Made by a program: the position numbers and the translations under genes. Shown here in pieces: positions 52,771 to 61,799 of a stretch of DNA of 64,000 nucleotides (position 1 is the stretch's first letter; each line of letters starts with the position of its first letter). Below the pieces are notes generated by a model. It saw only the letters and a list, made by a program, of their open reading frames with translations, was not told where the DNA came from and did not search any database. Origin of the DNA: Streptomyces sp. STR69 (GTDB taxonomy: Bacteria; Actinomycetota; Actinomycetes; Streptomycetales; Streptomycetaceae); NCBI RefSeq assembly GCF_024519455.1, contig NZ_JALJRY010000008.1, forward strand, positions 194,132 to 258,131, in the 5' to 3' direction.

Positions 52771-52788
52771 AAAACAGTATACTTTTTA
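52771..52788. promoter_or_regulatory. 18-bp AT-rich operator motif, copy 4
   Basis: AAAACAGTATACTTTTTA, between the divergent ACAD (start 52734) and CoA transferase (start 52848). The perfect AGTATACT core reads TATACT on both strands, so it could also overlap -10 boxes. Confidence 0.65.
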
Positions 52789-52847
52789 GCGAGGTTCGGT
52801 CCATACTCGGAGTGCGTGACGGCAGATTGAGTATGAGGAGTTGGTCG

Positions 52848-54080
52848 ATGCGCAGGCCGATGGAGGGCGTACGCGTTCTCGAAGTAGCCCAGTTCACCTT
52901 CGTCCCGGCGGCGGGCGCCGTGCTCGCGGACTGGGGCGCCGATGTGATCAAGATCGAACACGCCGAACGCGGCGACGGACAGAGGGGGTTGGTCCGTGTC
53001 CTCGGCTACGACGCCACCAGCGCGGGGTCCTCGTTCTTCCCGATCGTGGAGGGACCCAACCGGGGCAAACGCAGCGTCGGTCTCGCCCTGGAGAAGCCGT
53101 CGGCCCGTAAGGCCTTCGAGGAACTGGTCCGCCGCAGCGATGTGTTCCTGACCAACTTCCTGCCCGAGGCGCGCGCGAAACTGCGCATCGAGGTCGAGGA
53201 CATCCGGGCCATCAACCCGGACATCATCTATGTGCGGGGCAGCGGTTTCGGTCAGCGCGGCGACGAGGCCACGAAGGGCGGCTACGACAGCACGGCCTTC
53301 TGGGCGCGCGGCGGCAGCGCCGCAGGTGTCACGCCACCGGGTGCGGACCGGATGATCCGGATGCCCGCGGGCGCCTACGGCGACGCGATGGGCGGCATGA
53401 CGATCGCCGGCGGCATCGCCGCCGCCCTCTACTCCCGCGCCACGACCGGCGAACCGTCCGTGGTGGACGTGTCGCTGCTGGGCGTCGGTGCCTGGGCGAC
53501 CCAGTTCACGGTCAACATGGCGCTGATGAACGGCGGCCCGCTGCCGGTGAACGTCCAGCCCCGACACGGATCACGCACCAACCCCCTCATCGGGGCGTAC
53601 ATGACCTCGGACGGACGCTGGATCGAACTGTCGATGCTTCAACCCGGCCGCTACTGGGCCGAGTTCTGCAAGCTCGCCGGACGCGGCGAACTCGGCACCG
53701 ACGAACGCTTCGACAGCACCGAGAAGTTGATGGCCAACGCGGCTCAGGCGGCCGGCATCGTCGCCGAGCTCATCGCGTCCCGCCCCTTCGAGGAGTGGGT
53801 GGAGATCCTCTCCCGTGGCGAGGGCCAGTGGTCGGTGGTGCAGAACGCCTGGGAGGTCGGCCAGGACCCCTCGCTGCGCGCCAACGGACTCATCGCCCCC
53901 GTCGTGGACGCGGACGGAGTCGACCGCGAACTCGTCGCCAGCCCCGTCCAGTTCGACGAGACCCCGGTCGACATCACCAGGGCACCGCAGTTCGCGGAAC
54001 ACACCGACGAGGTCCTGCGCTCACTAGGTCTCTCCGACGAGGAACTGATCGCGCTGAAGATCGACGGCGCGGCGACATGA
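52848..54080 (+). CDS. CaiB/BaiF family CoA transferase
   Basis: 410 aa, class III CoA transferase. GVRVLEVAQFTFVPAAGAVLADWGADVIKIEHAERGD-type N-terminus (Asp catalytic region follows), NRGKRSVGLALEKP, SDVFLTNFLPEA, GYDSTAFWARGG, and a C-terminal RPFEEWVEIL. It moves CoA between acids, sparing an ATP, or acts as a racemase. GAGGAG precedes the ATG at 52848. Head of a rightward run through the P450, VOC, ACAD, ligase and further genes. Confidence 0.9.
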   Translation: MRRPMEGVRVLEVAQFTFVPAAGAVLADWGADVIKIEHAERGDGQRGLVRVLGYDATSAGSSFFPIVEGPNRGKRSVGLALEKPSARKAFEELVRRSDVFLTNFLPEARAKLRIEVEDIRAINPDIIYVRGSGFGQRGDEATKGGYDSTAFWARGGSAAGVTPPGADRMIRMPAGAYGDAMGGMTIAGGIAAALYSRATTGEPSVVDVSLLGVGAWATQFTVNMALMNGGPLPVNVQPRHGSRTNPLIGAYMTSDGRWIELSMLQPGRYWAEFCKLAGRGELGTDERFDSTEKLMANAAQAAGIVAELIASRPFEEWVEILSRGEGQWSVVQNAWEVGQDPSLRANGLIAPVVDADGVDRELVASPVQFDETPVDITRAPQFAEHTDEVLRSLGLSDEELIALKIDGAAT

Positions 54081-54120
54081 CCGCCGTCCACGACGCGAAC
54101 ACCGTACGAAAGGAGCCGTG

Positions 54121-55320
54121 ATGAGCGCGACACTCGAACCCGACGGGACCCACCAGGGCGTCCCCGCCTACCACTTCGACAACCGGCTCGGCGGCCCGGT
54201 CCTGAGCCATCAGGAACGCTGGGACGAGATCGCCCGAACCCACTCCGGATTCCGCAGCACCATCGCACGCGGATACTGGGTCGTCACCGAGGGCGAGGCC
54301 GTCCAGCAGGCGCTGCAGGACTGGCGGACCTTCTCCAACCAGTCCGTGACAGCGCTCGATCCGGACCCGAGGTTCCTGTGGATCCCGGAGATGCTCGACC
54401 CGCCCCAACACACCGCGTGGCGACGCCTGTTGGGCAGTGCCTTCTCGCCCAAGACCGTCGCGGCCCGGGAACCGGAGGTCCGCGAGGTCGCGTCCGGCCT
54501 GATCGACGAGGTGAAGGACAGCGGCTCTGCCGACGTCCTCGACTCGTTCGCCCGCCGCTTCCCGACCCTGATCTTCATGCGCCTGATGGGCCTGCCCGAG
54601 CAGGACCTCCCGCAGTTCCTCGACTGGATCCACGACCTGCTGCACCTGTCCCATGGCGAAGACCCGCACGGCGAACGGCAGTTGAGCGCCATGAACGCCG
54701 TGTCGGAGTACTTCGAGCAGCAGATCGCGATCCGCCGCGAGGCACCCCGCGACGACCTGTTGTCCCGTGCGATGACCTGGACGATCGACGACGAGCCGAT
54801 CAGCGACCGGGACATGCACGCGTTCTGCATCCTGCTGTTCCAGGCCGGCTTCGACACGGTCCCCATCTCCATCGGCTGGGCCCTCTACCACTTCGCCACG
54901 CATCCGGAACAGCGCAGGGCGATCGTCGACGACCCCTCGCTGATCCCGACGGCGGTCGAGGAGATCCTCCGCGTCTACTCGTTCGTCGTGCCCGCCCGCA
55001 AGGCGACACGGGACGTGGAGATCGGCGGCTGCCCGGTCGGCGCGGGCGAGATGGTGATGCTCCCGCTCGCGGTCAGCAACCGCGACCCCGAGCGCTTCGA
55101 CCGGCCCCTCGAAGTGGACCTCCGGCGCAAGACCACCAACCACATAGCGTTCGGCTCGGGACCGCACCGCTGCCTCGGCTCCCACCTCGCCCGCCTCGAA
55201 CTCAACGTCGCCGTCGAGGAATGGCACCGGCGCATTCCCGACTACGAGATCACCCCCGGCCAGGACCTCGAACAGCACGGCAACATGTACGGCATCAAGC
55301 AGCTCCGGCTGGAGTGGTGA
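54121..55320 (+). CDS. Cytochrome P450
   Basis: 399 aa, bacterial class I P450. I-helix LFQAGFDTVPISIGWALYH (the usual acidic-Thr pair is changed to D-T), K-helix ExxR in VEEILRVYSFVVPARKAT, and heme-binding FGSGPHRCLGSHLARLE with Cys351. It hydroxylates a lipophilic substrate using ferredoxin, whose gene is not in the window. The ATG at 54121 has AAAGGAG upstream. It is coupled by short spacing to the CoA transferase. P450 plus flavin monooxygenase suggests oxidation of an unactivated skeleton. Confidence 0.93.
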   Translation: MSATLEPDGTHQGVPAYHFDNRLGGPVLSHQERWDEIARTHSGFRSTIARGYWVVTEGEAVQQALQDWRTFSNQSVTALDPDPRFLWIPEMLDPPQHTAWRRLLGSAFSPKTVAAREPEVREVASGLIDEVKDSGSADVLDSFARRFPTLIFMRLMGLPEQDLPQFLDWIHDLLHLSHGEDPHGERQLSAMNAVSEYFEQQIAIRREAPRDDLLSRAMTWTIDDEPISDRDMHAFCILLFQAGFDTVPISIGWALYHFATHPEQRRAIVDDPSLIPTAVEEILRVYSFVVPARKATRDVEIGGCPVGAGEMVMLPLAVSNRDPERFDRPLEVDLRRKTTNHIAFGSGPHRCLGSHLARLELNVAVEEWHRRIPDYEITPGQDLEQHGNMYGIKQLRLEW

Positions 55321-55802
55321 CCGACGCCATGACCTCACCTCTCAGCCCAACAGACCTGTACCACACGGGAATTGTGGTCCCGGACGTCGAGGCGGGGAAG
55401 GCCTGGTTCACCCGGATCGCGGGTCACCGCTGGACCGAGACCCAGGCCTTCGACCTCACCGTGCGCCTGGTCGACGGCGAACGCGTGCTCCCGCTGCGCT
55501 TCGCGTACTCGCTGGATGCCCCGCACCTCGAACTCGTGCAGGAGATCCCGGGTACGCCGTGGACCCCGTCCGGGCACCTGGCCACCCATCATCTCGGCTA
55601 CTTCTGCGACGACCTGCCGACGACCTCCAAACGCCTGGAGGAAGCGGGCTTCCCGCTGGAGGCCTGCGCGATCGTCGACGGCTCCCCGTCGATCTTCGCC
55701 TACCACTTCGACCCGCACGGCGTCCGCATCGAGATCGTCGACCGCACCCGCATGCCGGACTTCGACGACTACCTCCGCTCCAAGGCGCCGACGTGGCACT
55801 GA
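55317..55802 (+). CDS. VOC family protein (glyoxalase/dioxygenase fold)
   Basis: About 161 aa. DLYHTGIVVPDVEAGKAWF opens the first beta-alpha-beta module; ATHHLGYFCDDLPTTSKRL and DPHGVRIEIVDRTR form the second, giving likely metal ligands His, His and Glu. VOC enzymes include glyoxalases, epimerases and ring-cleaving dioxygenases, so the reaction is open. The GTG at 55317 gives a 4-bp overlap with the P450 stop; ATG 55329 is an alternative. Confidence 0.8.
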   Translation: MTDAMTSPLSPTDLYHTGIVVPDVEAGKAWFTRIAGHRWTETQAFDLTVRLVDGERVLPLRFAYSLDAPHLELVQEIPGTPWTPSGHLATHHLGYFCDDLPTTSKRLEEAGFPLEACAIVDGSPSIFAYHFDPHGVRIEIVDRTRMPDFDDYLRSKAPTWH

Positions 55803-56932
55803 CGTTCACCGAGGAGCAGGAGGAACTCCGTACGACACTACGGCGCTTCCTCACCGAGAAGGCGCCGAGCGCGGCCGTGCGCCGCGCGATGGACTCCGCC
55901 GAAGGGTACGATCCCCGGCTCTGGCGGCAGATGGCCGACCAACTCGGCCTGCACGGGGTCGCGTTGCCCGAGGAGTACGGCGGATCCGGTGGCGGGCCGG
56001 TCGAGTTGGGGATCGTGCTGGAGGAGACCGGACGGGTGCTGCTGCCGTCGCCGTACTTCGCGACCGTGGCGCTGGCCGGCCAGGCCCTCACGGCCTCCGG
56101 CGACGAGCCGGCGAAGGCGCGCTGGCTGCCCGCGATCGCCGACGGAACGCTGACGGCGACCCTGGCCCTCGCGGAGGAACCCGGCTCCTGGCGGCTGGAG
56201 GACATCGAGACCTCGGCCGGGAACGGGACGCTCTCCGGCACCAAGATGTTCGTCGTCGACGGCCACACCGCCGACCTCATCCTCGTAATGGCCCGCACCG
56301 GCACGGGACTTGGGCTCTTCGCCGTCGACGGTGACGCACCCGGAGTGACCCGCACCCGGCTGGAGACCCTCGACCCGACCCGGCGGCTGGCCCGCGTCGA
56401 CCTCGACGGCGCACCCGCGCGGCGGGTCGGACCGAGCGGGGACGCCACGGCGTATCTGCGCACCGTGCTCGACCTCGTGGCGGTGGCGCTCGCCGCCGAA
56501 CAGGTCGGCGGAGCACAGGCCTGCCTCGACGCGGCCGTGGCATACGCGAAGGTCCGGGTCCAGTTCGGGCGTCCCATCGGCTCGTTCCAGGCAATCAAGC
56601 ACAAGTGCGCCGACCTGCTGGTCGACGTGGAGGGCGCCCGGTCGGCGGCCTACCACGCGACGGCCGTCGCCGCCGACGCCTCACCCGAACTACCGCCGTC
56701 CGCCGCACAGTTGGTGCCCGCCGAACTGCCGGTGTCCGCCGCCCTGGCCGCCGCCTGCTGCGCGCAGGCCTTCACCCACGCGGCCAAGGAGAACATCCAG
56801 ATCCACGGCGGCATCGGCTACACGTGGGAGCACGACGCACACCTCCATCTGAAGCGGGCCAAGTCGTCGGAGCAGCTGTTCGGAGGCCCGGCGACGCACC
56901 GGAGCCGGTTGGCCGACCTGGTCGGAATCTGA
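55793..56932 (+). CDS. Acyl-CoA dehydrogenase (steroid FadE-like)
   Basis: About 379 aa. HGVALPEEYGGSGGGPVELGIVLEETGRVLLPSPYF, then LALAEEPGSWRLEDI, VQFGRPIGSFQAIKHKCADL, and HGGIGYTWEHDAHLHLKRAKSSEQLFGG, the TWEHD form of FadE26-34. Together with the ACAD at 37986 it could make a two-subunit enzyme for a bulky substrate. The GTG at 55793 overlaps the VOC stop. Confidence 0.9.
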   Translation: MALTFTEEQEELRTTLRRFLTEKAPSAAVRRAMDSAEGYDPRLWRQMADQLGLHGVALPEEYGGSGGGPVELGIVLEETGRVLLPSPYFATVALAGQALTASGDEPAKARWLPAIADGTLTATLALAEEPGSWRLEDIETSAGNGTLSGTKMFVVDGHTADLILVMARTGTGLGLFAVDGDAPGVTRTRLETLDPTRRLARVDLDGAPARRVGPSGDATAYLRTVLDLVAVALAAEQVGGAQACLDAAVAYAKVRVQFGRPIGSFQAIKHKCADLLVDVEGARSAAYHATAVAADASPELPPSAAQLVPAELPVSAALAAACCAQAFTHAAKENIQIHGGIGYTWEHDAHLHLKRAKSSEQLFGGPATHRSRLADLVGI

Positions 56933-56961
56933 GACCGACGTCCTGTCGAAAGGTTCATCAC

Positions 56962-58506
56962 GTGGGAATTCGCGACCGCCTGTCCCGCCTGTTGGCGGAA
57001 GCGCCCGCGGCTGCCGAGGCGATCGAGTACGACCGGAACTGGTGGACCTGGGGACAGGTCCAGCGCACCGCGCGGGGCCTCGGCGACGCGCTCGACGCGC
57101 TCGGCCTGCCCGCCGGCGCCCGCGTCGGAGTCGTCCTGGAGAACCGGCCCGAGCATGTCGCCGTGGTCGCCGGGGTGATCGCCTCCGGGCGCTGCCTGGT
57201 CATGCTCAGCCCGCTCCAGCCCGCCGCCCGGCTCGCCGCCGACATCGCCCGCTGCACCCCACCCGTCGTGGTGTCCGGAGCCGAAGTCCTCGCCCGCGAG
57301 GGCGTGTTGGACGCCGTGACCGCACATGGCGCGGCCCTCGAACTGGGCACCGACGGGTCGCTACGGCCGGCGGGCGGCACGGCGCCCGTCGAGGCACCGA
57401 CCCGCCCGGGCATCGCCGTGGAGATGCTCACCTCCGGTACCACCGGCCCCCCGAAACGCGTCCACCTGCGCATCGGCCAGCTCGACCAGGCCCTCGTCTC
57501 TGGCGGCCAGACGCGGAAGGACGACCGGCTCCTGTCGGAGTCGGCGTCCCTCGTGGCCACCCCGCTCGTGCACATCGGCGGACTGTGGCGGGCTCTCGCC
57601 TGCCTCGCCACCGGCCGCCGTATGCTCCTGATGCCCAAGTTCGGCGTCGAACCCTGGGTGAGCGCCGTCGAACGCCACCGACTGCGCGCGGCGAGCCTGG
57701 TCCCGGCCGCGATTCGCGCCGTACTCGACGCGCGGGTCCCGAAGGAACGCCTCGCCACCCTCCAGGTCGTCACCTCAGGCACGGCCCCCTGCCCGCCGGA
57801 ACTCGCCGACGCCTTCTTCCGCACGTACGGCATCCCCGTCCTCATGACCTACGGCGCAACGGAGTTCGCCGGAGCCGTCGCCGGCTGGACCCTCCCGCTG
57901 CACGAACACTGGTGGCAGCGCAAGGCGGGCAGCGCCGGACGGGCCTTCGCCGGAGTCGAGTTGAGGGTGACCGGCGAGGACGGCACCGAACTGCCGCCCG
58001 GCCGGACCGGCCGCCTGGAGGTTCGCACCGAGCAGAGCACCCACGGCGGCCGGACCTGGATGAAGACCAGCGACCTGGCCAGGATCGACGCCGACCGGTT
58101 CGTGTGGATCGAAGGCCGCGCCGACGACGCCATCATCCGCGGCGGCTTCAAAGTGCAGCCGGAGACCGTCAAACGCGTCCTGGAGACCCACCCGGCCGTA
58201 CGCGAGGCGGCCGTCGCCGGACTGCCCGACCCGCGGCTCGGTGAAGTACCGGTCGCGGCGGTCGAGTTGGAGCCTGGGGAGCCCGCACCGGACGCGGCCG
58301 AACTCGTCGCACTGTGCCGCACTCACCTCACCCCGTACGAGGTGCCGGCCCACATCGTCGTCCTCGACGAACTGCCCCGCACCCCGTCCAGCAAGGTGAG
58401 CCGCGTCGAACTCCTCGACCTCGTAAGGGCCCGGCTCGCCGAGTACACCGGAGCGTCAGCGCCCGAAGGAGTAACTGCGGTGTCCAGCAAGGAGGTTGAC
58501 CGGTGA
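56962..58506 (+). CDS. Acyl-CoA synthetase / AMP-dependent CoA ligase
   Basis: 514 aa, ANL superfamily. LTSGTTGPPKRVHL P-loop, LMTYGATEFAG, TSDLARIDADRFVWIEGRADDAIIRGG and the catalytic Lys in TPSSKVSRVEL. Second CoA ligase of the island, so the pathway probably activates two different acids. AAAGG lies upstream of the GTG at 56962. It overlaps the MaoC gene by 4 nt. Confidence 0.92.
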   Translation: MGIRDRLSRLLAEAPAAAEAIEYDRNWWTWGQVQRTARGLGDALDALGLPAGARVGVVLENRPEHVAVVAGVIASGRCLVMLSPLQPAARLAADIARCTPPVVVSGAEVLAREGVLDAVTAHGAALELGTDGSLRPAGGTAPVEAPTRPGIAVEMLTSGTTGPPKRVHLRIGQLDQALVSGGQTRKDDRLLSESASLVATPLVHIGGLWRALACLATGRRMLLMPKFGVEPWVSAVERHRLRAASLVPAAIRAVLDARVPKERLATLQVVTSGTAPCPPELADAFFRTYGIPVLMTYGATEFAGAVAGWTLPLHEHWWQRKAGSAGRAFAGVELRVTGEDGTELPPGRTGRLEVRTEQSTHGGRTWMKTSDLARIDADRFVWIEGRADDAIIRGGFKVQPETVKRVLETHPAVREAAVAGLPDPRLGEVPVAAVELEPGEPAPDAAELVALCRTHLTPYEVPAHIVVLDELPRTPSSKVSRVELLDLVRARLAEYTGASAPEGVTAVSSKEVDR

Positions 58507-59753
58507 GCGAAACCGAGCAGAAGCCCGCCGAGCACTTCGGCATGCTCACGGACGAGGCGGTCGACCGCTCCCGGCTGCGCCTGGGCGTCCCCCAGCCGCA
58601 GCGCAACCCGCCGCACAACTACGAGGTGACGTGGGACGGTGCACGCCACTTCGCCTACGGTTACGGCGACGCCAACCCCCTGTACTGCGACCCGGAGTAC
58701 GCGGCGAAGACCCGCTGGGGCTCGCTCGTGGCACCGCCGACGTTTCTCTACACGATGGGGGAGGACGCGGCCCCGGCACCGGACCCGGAGACCAAGGCGC
58801 TGCTCAAGGGCGACCCCTTCGCGGGCCTCGGTTCCTACCAGGCGGTGATGGAGTTCGAGTGGTGGCGGCCCCTCCAACTGGGCGACCGCTGCCGGGTGTT
58901 GCAGACCCAGGTCGGCGTCGGGCTCAAGCGCAGCAGCTTCGGCGGACGCACCGCACACGTCGTCCGCGACTACCTCTACGCCAACGGACGCGGCGAGATG
59001 CACGCCCTGCGACGCGGCACCTGGATCAACGCCGAGCGGCACACGTCGAAGAAGCGGGCCAAGGAAGCGCTCGAACAACAGCCGTACCCGCCCGAGCAGT
59101 TGGCGGAGATCGACGCCGCGTACGCCGCCGAGACCCGGCGTGGCGCCGAACCCCGCTACTGGGAGGACGTCGAGGTCGGCGAGGCACTGCAACCCCGAGT
59201 GAAGGGCCCGTTGACCACGACGGACGTGGTCGTCTGGCACCTGGGCTGGGGCATGCAGCTCACCCCGCCCGGCGCCTTCGGTATCGCCGCTGCCGTACGA
59301 CGCAAGGCCCCCGGTCTCTACCCGCCCAACCGCCTGGGCGTCCCCGACACCGTGCAGCGCCTGCACTGGGAGCCCGAGCGAGCCCGCGAACTCGGCCTCC
59401 CCAACCCCTACGACTACGGCGGCATGCGCGAGACCTGGCTCTGCCACCTCCTCACCGACTGGATCGGCGACGACGGCTGGCTGTGGCAACTGCGCTGCGA
59501 ACACCGCAAGTTCAACTACCTCGGCGACACCACCTGGGTGCACGGCACGGTCGTCGACAAACGGCAGGTGGACGGACGCAGCGAGGTGCACATCGACGTG
59601 CGCTGCGAGAACCAGCGCGGCGAAGTCACCACACCCGGCAGGGCAGTTGTGCTGCTGCCGACCAGGGAGCGGGCCGTCGAACTGCCCGAGCCGCCCGCCC
59701 GGGACCTGGACGGCATGGTCGCCCACGAACTGGAGCGGTTCGCGGTCAAGTGA
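58503..59753 (+). CDS. Double hot-dog acyl-dehydratase (MaoC/FAS1-like)
   Basis: 416 aa with two hot-dog halves. The first has FAYGYGDANPLYCDPEYAAKTRWGSLVAPPTF, in which the His of the usual NPLHxD hydratase motif is a Tyr; the second has LTTTDVVVWHLGWGM and a later FNYLGDTTWVHGTVVDKR. The length and NPLY pattern match the FAS1-like dehydratase subfamily, often paired with steroid or bulky acyl-CoA pathways. It probably hydrates an enoyl-CoA, though the active-site His is not evident. Confidence 0.85.
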   Translation: MSETEQKPAEHFGMLTDEAVDRSRLRLGVPQPQRNPPHNYEVTWDGARHFAYGYGDANPLYCDPEYAAKTRWGSLVAPPTFLYTMGEDAAPAPDPETKALLKGDPFAGLGSYQAVMEFEWWRPLQLGDRCRVLQTQVGVGLKRSSFGGRTAHVVRDYLYANGRGEMHALRRGTWINAERHTSKKRAKEALEQQPYPPEQLAEIDAAYAAETRRGAEPRYWEDVEVGEALQPRVKGPLTTTDVVVWHLGWGMQLTPPGAFGIAAAVRRKAPGLYPPNRLGVPDTVQRLHWEPERARELGLPNPYDYGGMRETWLCHLLTDWIGDDGWLWQLRCEHRKFNYLGDTTWVHGTVVDKRQVDGRSEVHIDVRCENQRGEVTTPGRAVVLLPTRERAVELPEPPARDLDGMVAHELERFAVK

Positions 59754-59786
59754 ACCGCAATCGGGAACGAGAACTCAGGAGGCAAG

Positions 59787-60551
59787 GTGTCGGACGAGGT
59801 GCTGGTGGAGCGCCGGGGCGCGGTCCAGGTCATCACGATCAACCGTCCCAAGGTCAAGAACGCGCTGGACGCCGGGGTTGGCGCCGGAATCGCCGCCGCG
59901 GTCGACGAGTTGGACGAGGCGGACGAGCTGCGGGTCGGCGTACTCACGGGAGCGGGGGGCACGTTCTCGGCGGGCATGGACCTCAAGGCGTGGCTGCGCG
60001 GTGAGAGCCCCGCGATCGAGGGCCGGGGGCTGTGCGGCATCACCATCACGCCACCGCGCAAGCCGCTGATCGCCGCGGTCGAGGGCTGGGCGCTGGCCGG
60101 CGGCTTCGAGCTGCTGCTCGCCTGCGATCTCGTCGTGGCGTCCCGGGCGGCGCGGGTCGGGGTACCGGAGGTGACGCGGTCCCTGGTCGCCCGGGCCGGT
60201 GCGGCCCTGCGCCTGCCCGGGCGGGTCCCGTACGCCATCGCGTTGGAGCTGCTGCTGACCGGCGAACCCATCACCGCCGAACGCGCGGCCGAGGTCGGAC
60301 TGGTCAACCGGCTCACCGACGAGGGCGGTGCGCTCGCGGGCGCGCTGGAACTTGCCGCGACCATCGCGGCGAACGGCCCCCTCGCCGTCGCCGCCACCAA
60401 ACAGATCGCGCAGTCCGCCGCCGACTGGACGCTGGAGGAGGGCTGGATCCGGCAGGCCGAGATCGCCTCGCCGGTGTTCTCGTCCGAGGACGCTCGGGAA
60501 GGGGCCGCGGCCTTCGCCGAGAAACGGCCGCCGGTCTGGAAGGGACGCTGA
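59787..60551 (+). CDS. Enoyl-CoA hydratase/isomerase
   Basis: 254 aa, crotonase family. NRPKVKNALDAGVGAGIAAAVDEL, the oxyanion turn AGGTFSAGMDLKAWL, AVEGWALAGGFELLLACDLVVAS and PEVTRSLVARAGAALRLP. It has the usual length. AGGAGG precedes the GTG at 59787. Second crotonase of the island. Confidence 0.9.
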   Translation: MSDEVLVERRGAVQVITINRPKVKNALDAGVGAGIAAAVDELDEADELRVGVLTGAGGTFSAGMDLKAWLRGESPAIEGRGLCGITITPPRKPLIAAVEGWALAGGFELLLACDLVVASRAARVGVPEVTRSLVARAGAALRLPGRVPYAIALELLLTGEPITAERAAEVGLVNRLTDEGGALAGALELAATIAANGPLAVAATKQIAQSAADWTLEEGWIRQAEIASPVFSSEDAREGAAAFAEKRPPVWKGR

Positions 60552-60603
60552 CCGCGTCGTAGAGGCATCGGGATCCCCAAATCAGGCTGCCAGGGAGGGT
60601 GTT

Positions 60604-61752
60604 GTGACCGCAGGACCGTTGTCCGGCTGCCGCGTGGTCGAACTCGGTGGTATCGGGCCGGGCCCGTTCGCCGGCATGCTGCTCGCCGATCTCGGCGCGG
60701 AGGTCGTCCGGGTGGACCGGCCCGAGCGGGCGGCCGAACCCGACGCGGGCGGACCCGCGGACGTCCTCAACCGGGGGAAGCGCTCGGTGGTCCTCGACCT
60801 GAAACACCCGGCAGGGCCCGCCGCCCTCCTCCAACTCGCCGAGCGCGCCGATGTGTTGATCGAGGGATTCCGCCCCGGCGTCACCGAACGCCTGGGCATC
60901 GGCCCCCACGAGTGCCTCGCCCGCAACCCCCGCCTGGTCTACGGCAGGATGACCGGCTGGGGCCAGACAGGACCCCTCGCCGCAGCCGCCGGACACGACC
61001 TCACCTACATCGCCCTCACCGGCGCGCTCGGCGCGATCGGCGACGCGGCGGGCCCGCCACAGATACCGCTCAACCTGGTCGGCGACTTCGGAGGCGGCGG
61101 CTGCTACCTCGTGATCGGCGTACTCGCCGCGCTGCATGCCGTAGGGCGCACGGGAGTTGGCCAGGTGGTCGACGCGGCCATCGTCGACGGGACGGCCCAT
61201 CTCCTCGCGAGCACCTTCGGCAAACTCGGGCGCGGGGCCTGGACCGACGAGCGGGGCATCAACCAACTCGACGGCGGCTGGCCGTTCTACGCCGTCTACG
61301 AGACCAAGGGTGGCGGACATGTGGCGGTCGGCGCCCTCGAAGCCAAGTTCTACCGGAGCCTGATCGAGCTGCTGAAACTCGACGTCGATCCCGGACTTCA
61401 GCACGACCGGTCGACCTGGCCGGAGCTGCGCCGCCGGCTGGCCGAACGCTTCGCCGAGCGCACCCGCGACGAATGGGCGGGCCTGTTCGAGGGCACCGAC
61501 GCCTGTGTCGCACCTGTCCTCAGTCTCACCGAGGCAGCGGCACACCCCCAACTGGCTGCGCGCGGCAGCCTGTTCGCGCGCGACGGCGTCGTCCAGCCCG
61601 CCGCGGCACCCCGCTTCTCGGCGACACCGTCGAGCCCCGGCCCGGCCGCACCACCGGTAGGGGCCGACACCCGCGCCGTCTTCCGGGACTGGGAGATCCC
61701 CGACGCCGACGAACTCGTCGACAGCGGGGCCGCCGTCCAGCTGCCCCACTGA
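60604..61752 (+). CDS. CaiB family CoA transferase, alpha-methylacyl-CoA racemase-like
   Basis: 382 aa, Mcr-like branch. VVELGGIGPGPFAGMLLADLGAEVVRVDRPER, NRGKRSVVLDLKHP, AAGHDLTYIALTGAL with the catalytic His, and LVGDFGGGGCYL with the catalytic Asp, which match the racemase active site I know from the mycobacterial enzyme. It interconverts (R)- and (S)-2-methylacyl-CoA, needed before ACADs can act on a branched side chain. GGGAGGG precedes the GTG at 60604. Confidence 0.88.
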   Translation: MTAGPLSGCRVVELGGIGPGPFAGMLLADLGAEVVRVDRPERAAEPDAGGPADVLNRGKRSVVLDLKHPAGPAALLQLAERADVLIEGFRPGVTERLGIGPHECLARNPRLVYGRMTGWGQTGPLAAAAGHDLTYIALTGALGAIGDAAGPPQIPLNLVGDFGGGGCYLVIGVLAALHAVGRTGVGQVVDAAIVDGTAHLLASTFGKLGRGAWTDERGINQLDGGWPFYAVYETKGGGHVAVGALEAKFYRSLIELLKLDVDPGLQHDRSTWPELRRRLAERFAERTRDEWAGLFEGTDACVAPVLSLTEAAAHPQLAARGSLFARDGVVQPAAAPRFSATPSSPGPAAPPVGADTRAVFRDWEIPDADELVDSGAAVQLPH

Positions 61753-61799
61753 TACCCACTGATTCCCTCTGACCCCTTTAGTGACCGAGAGGACCTGCC

